The notes beneath the pieces were generated by a model. The model saw only the letters and a list, made by a program, of their open reading frames with translations, was not told the DNA's origin and did not search any database. This document shows, in pieces, positions 61,313-64,000 of a stretch of 64,000 nucleotides of DNA; the stretch's first letter is position 1, and each line of letters starts with the position of its first letter. The stretch comes from Coprinellus micaceus (lineage: Eukaryota > Basidiomycota > Agaricomycetes > Agaricales > Psathyrellaceae): positions 2,356,001-2,420,000 of the forward strand of contig OX596344.1 in NCBI GenBank assembly GCA_951394405.1, in the 5' to 3' direction. Position numbers and translations under genes: made by a program.

Positions 61313-63527
61313 AAATAAGACAGAAAGAGCAAGGGTGGAGTTGATTCTTCTGCTATGGGTATTGGGGATGAAAGGATGTAGACGAATCGAAGGACAGCCG
61401 TTGATTCGTTTAAGTACCGCTAGGACAGTGCTTGGATACGTCCTCGAGCTTGCTACAGAATAGAAAACGTCTGTCATATGTCTTGTCAGTAGCGAACACA
61501 AGGCACACCGCTTATTGAAGACTAAAGCGACTGCACCTGTGCACACTGCATGCTCAGCGGGAAGCTACCGGGGGCCTGCTGAGGCACCCCCTTTCGAAGT
61601 TGACAGGTCATGCAAGTCGGTAACGCACACACAGCACCGCATCGCGACGAGGATAGAGCTGCAGTAAAAGATCGAATAAGGGGAACAAGAGAACATAACA
61701 TTCCCGGAGTCCCCTTGCCAGATTGACATGACCCGATTTTGTCCCCAAGGTCCACGGTGGGTGCGATACAGGTCCACTGTGGGTCCACCGCAGGTCCGTG
61801 AGAAGTCTTGCGGCGCTTCGCAAGGACGTCAAGCAAATCTTGTTGCGATGAACAGCCTTTCTTTTGTATTTAGGAATCTGTTAAGGTATGCCTCCCAGCG
61901 ATGAACCTTTAACAACCTGTGGGCATTGCGCTGTGAGACGCAACGGGCCGGGGAGGGCGCTTATTCGACGCGTATATACGTGCACAAACGTACGACAGTA
62001 CGTAAAGGGCCGCATTAGGCTCCTACGCGGGTGCGGTTTCAGCCCCCTGTGGCATATTTACATGGACTCAACCGAGAGTGGGCGAGTATTTCCCCACAAC
62101 CCCGTGGATTTGGTGCGCGAGGCGCTCAAGCTTGCGCTTGGATTTGGTTTTACAACTCCGCTCGGCATTGCCCGTCCAACCCCTGACCCTGGGCGCCTAA
62201 ATGTGACGTGTTGCCCACCCCCGTCACCATCATCGCCAAGACGCCCTCCGATGACCCCAAATACTCCCCTCTCCCCCTACGTGGCGTCCAGTACGATTAC
62301 CTTTGCGCTTCTCCGGGGCTAGATATAGGAGTGAGAGAGAGGAGAGTATTAGGGGGCATCGGGTCGGCTGTAACCGTGACGCATCGCCAGGGGCTTCCAG
62401 GGTCACAATCGCCTACCAGCCGGTAGCCCAAAGTAATATAAGTACGCCGAGGCGAAACGGGTGAACGTCACTTGCGACTCGACCATTCAGCATGGCTCCA
62501 ATCCCCCAGACAACGACGACGCACCAAGCATCCCGAACCAATCGTTGCATACGCCGCACCATCCCCCTTACACCCCTCCCTTTGTGGTCTAGGAGGGCCA
62601 ACCATCTCGGCAGAGCCCATCCGGCGTCGGTGCTGAGCTTGTGGACGAGTAGGGTCTTGGGGTTGCCTCCTTCAGCCCATCAGTCGACGGGGCTGGACGG
62701 GTGTGGTAGGATTATATACTGTGCACGGCCTACCTGCGCTAATATTTGAGATAGGTGTTGCATTTGCGGCTGAGTCTGCATTGGAAAGCGATACCAATAT
62801 GTTCGGGCCTCTGTGTCCGGGATTTTACATGCCGAGATGAAATCAGCCGGGCAGCCTGTGTTTCAAGGTGGAGGTGAGTGCCGACACTTTGCTTCGCTAT
62901 TTTTGAACAATTGGCGTGCAGGGTTAAATCGATGTTTCGTAGGAGAATATTCGGACCCCCTGCGCTCAAGAGGGAAAGGCCTCACGTTCCGCCTTCCGGG
63001 AACCTGGGCGACTGTCTGCTACTGTTCGCGGGACACGCACGTTGGGGTGGGTTTAATTGACTGTCGTCGTGCCAAGCCGCCGTGCAGTGGGAGGCTGAAG
63101 TGCTCACCCAACCCTTCTACTAGTGATCTGAACTCGAGGTTATCCGCGGGACAAAGCTCTGAATCCGACCGGGAAGTCGCATACCCTCGCGGATTTCCCC
63201 CCTGAGTTTGTGGACGATGCCATTAAGACTCAAGAAGTAAGGATGGTGAGAGGCGTACTGGGGATAATTACGCCACGGCGGTGCTCGGGAGGCGATGGCG
63301 GGAGTGGTTCCTGGTGCGAGTGTCACAATCCCCTCCATACCCCGATGATTCTCTCTCATTGCTATGCATTACATATGACCGACCTCGAGACTGGTAGATG
63401 GTCCGGGTTCGAAGGTTTTCTCATGTCGGTTTCTTGCTCTAGTATTTGTCAGTTTTGTTATCCACCACAAAAGTACCTTCCAAGGCATCTGTCATAATGC
63501 TCCATATCCCGTTGCTTTCGCTTTACT
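61313..63527. other. Intergenic, upstream of nuclease-like copy 2
   Basis: The part 61570-61830 contains the conserved upstream blocks shared with the cassette at 41 kb. A GGGCGCTTA copy is at 61955-61963. A TATA-like run (AATATAAG at about 62436) stands 50 bp before an ATG at 62492 that opens an 85-codon plus-strand frame; I cannot link it to a protein family or to downstream exons, so it is not called. Confidence 0.4.
61580..61830 (-). promoter_or_regulatory. Upstream conserved blocks, left-facing cassette
   Basis: On the minus strand these bases contain CTTCTCACGGACCTGC and TGGACCCACAGTGGACCT (about 61812-61770) and GCGATGCGGTG with CTGTCAACTTC (about 61650-61595), in the same order and at about the same distance from the start codon as in the 41-kb copy. 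See the partner entry at 40848. Confidence 0.5.
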
Positions 63528-64000
63528 CTATGCAAAATCCGCACCATTGGAGCCAACAGCATCATCTCTCTCATCTAATCTCGTTCGCAAGCGCCGAACC
63601 CCTCCACCATGTAAGCTATCTTCCTCCTGCACCTGGAGTGCCTTCAGTCTCCCTCGGTCATGTTCATTATCATTTTCGTTCGACTCCTGCGCTCGCTCCA
63701 ACGTCGACGCCGCCCAGAAACTCGAGACCTAGGGGTGGTATCAGAGATTAGATTATATCTGCCTAATATCAGGCACCAACAGGGCAGGATGCCGGTGACG
63801 GGACCAATAGTGCTCCTTGCTCTCGACGCTGTCCTTACCGAGCTCCAAAGTATCCAGGGCTCAGCAGCCAGCTCCCAAAACTCGCCAGCGAGCCTGGCTG
63901 AAGCAGATGTCTTTCGGCGTTTTGGGTTTGTTCGACACGCAGTTCGCGTCATAAGGTGCCAAGGGAGCGAGGACTCCCTTGAATCCAGCCAGGTTTTCGG
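63528..64000 (-). CDS. Possible terminal exon(s) of a gene running off the right edge
   Basis: A 201-nt segment 63728-63528 is preceded by a good acceptor (cccctag) and reads 66 codons to a stop, starting VSSFWAASTLERAQ and continuing as a charged, helix-like sequence (RRLRTRLDERDD). Upstream, from 64000 to about 63850, two frames look protein-like, and gtaagg near 63848 could be the donor. Function unknown; it may be chance. Confidence 0.3.

Larger units (their letters stand above)
4848..61963. repeat. Dispersed nonamer GGGCGCTTA, 12 exact copies
   Basis: Exact copies on either strand start at 4848, 8735, 9482, 18421, 18600, 22388, 25329, 29140, 29681, 29876, 38984 and 61955. Uniform base composition would give about 0.5 in 64 kb, counting both strands. 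All but one (38984, in the P450) are in intergenic DNA, introns or at a gene end. The copies at 4848 and 9482 share a longer context (the nonamer, three bases, then GCGGAGTTCCAAC). Confidence 0.7.

Noticed and set aside
62492..62749. 85-codon plus-strand frame after a TATA-like run
   Set aside because: Composition and lack of any continuing exon make a real protein unlikely; kept only as a remark.

Overview
This window is nuclear DNA of a filamentous basidiomycete, most likely an Agaricomycete. The protein-coding genes are interrupted by many short (about 45-65 nt) GT-AG introns, plus a few GC-AG ones. The family content fits that group: expanded MYND-zinc-finger proteins, TKL-type kinases, F-box proteins, a cytochrome P450, and a secreted DUF1996 protein with a fungal CBM1. 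I spliced every gene by hand from splice signals, reading frame and comparison between paralogues in the window. For all genes lying wholly inside the window the exon lengths sum to a multiple of three; no transcript data were available.

Layout. 1-2.9 kb: a large disordered protein on the minus strand, cut by the left edge. 5.7-8.4 kb: mitochondrial elongation factor G (minus). 10.3-13.5 kb: eIF3 subunit a (plus). These last two are conserved housekeeping genes. 14.2-29.6 kb: a lineage-specific array with four MYND paralogues (+, -, -, +), two TKL-like kinases (-, -) and one type II membrane coiled-coil protein (-). The unit 'MYND(+) converging on kinase(-)' occurs at both ends of this array. 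30.8-37.4 kb: one giant disordered protein of 2123 residues with acidic W-D motifs. 38.5-40.1 kb: a P450.

41.3-61.3 kb is an inverted duplication. A two-gene cassette (PD-(D/E)XK-nuclease-like gene, then an F-box protein with an acidic tail) runs rightward at 41.3-46.0 kb and leftward at 61.3-56.8 kb. Between the arms lie the DUF1996-CBM1 gene, a large F-box protein, and a third, broken copy of the acidic F-box gene. The last 2.5 kb holds little besides a possible terminal exon of a gene running off the right edge.

The housekeeping genes look single-copy and ordinary. The remainder is accessory and shaped by local duplication, inversion and decay. I found no tRNA, rRNA, CRISPR array or recognisable transposon. 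The most unusual points are the inverted cassette with conserved upstream blocks, a non-canonical C-x4-H first zinc pair shared by all four MYND proteins, a strongly over-represented nonamer GGGCGCTTA (12 exact copies), and several GC-AG introns supported by paralogues or frame.
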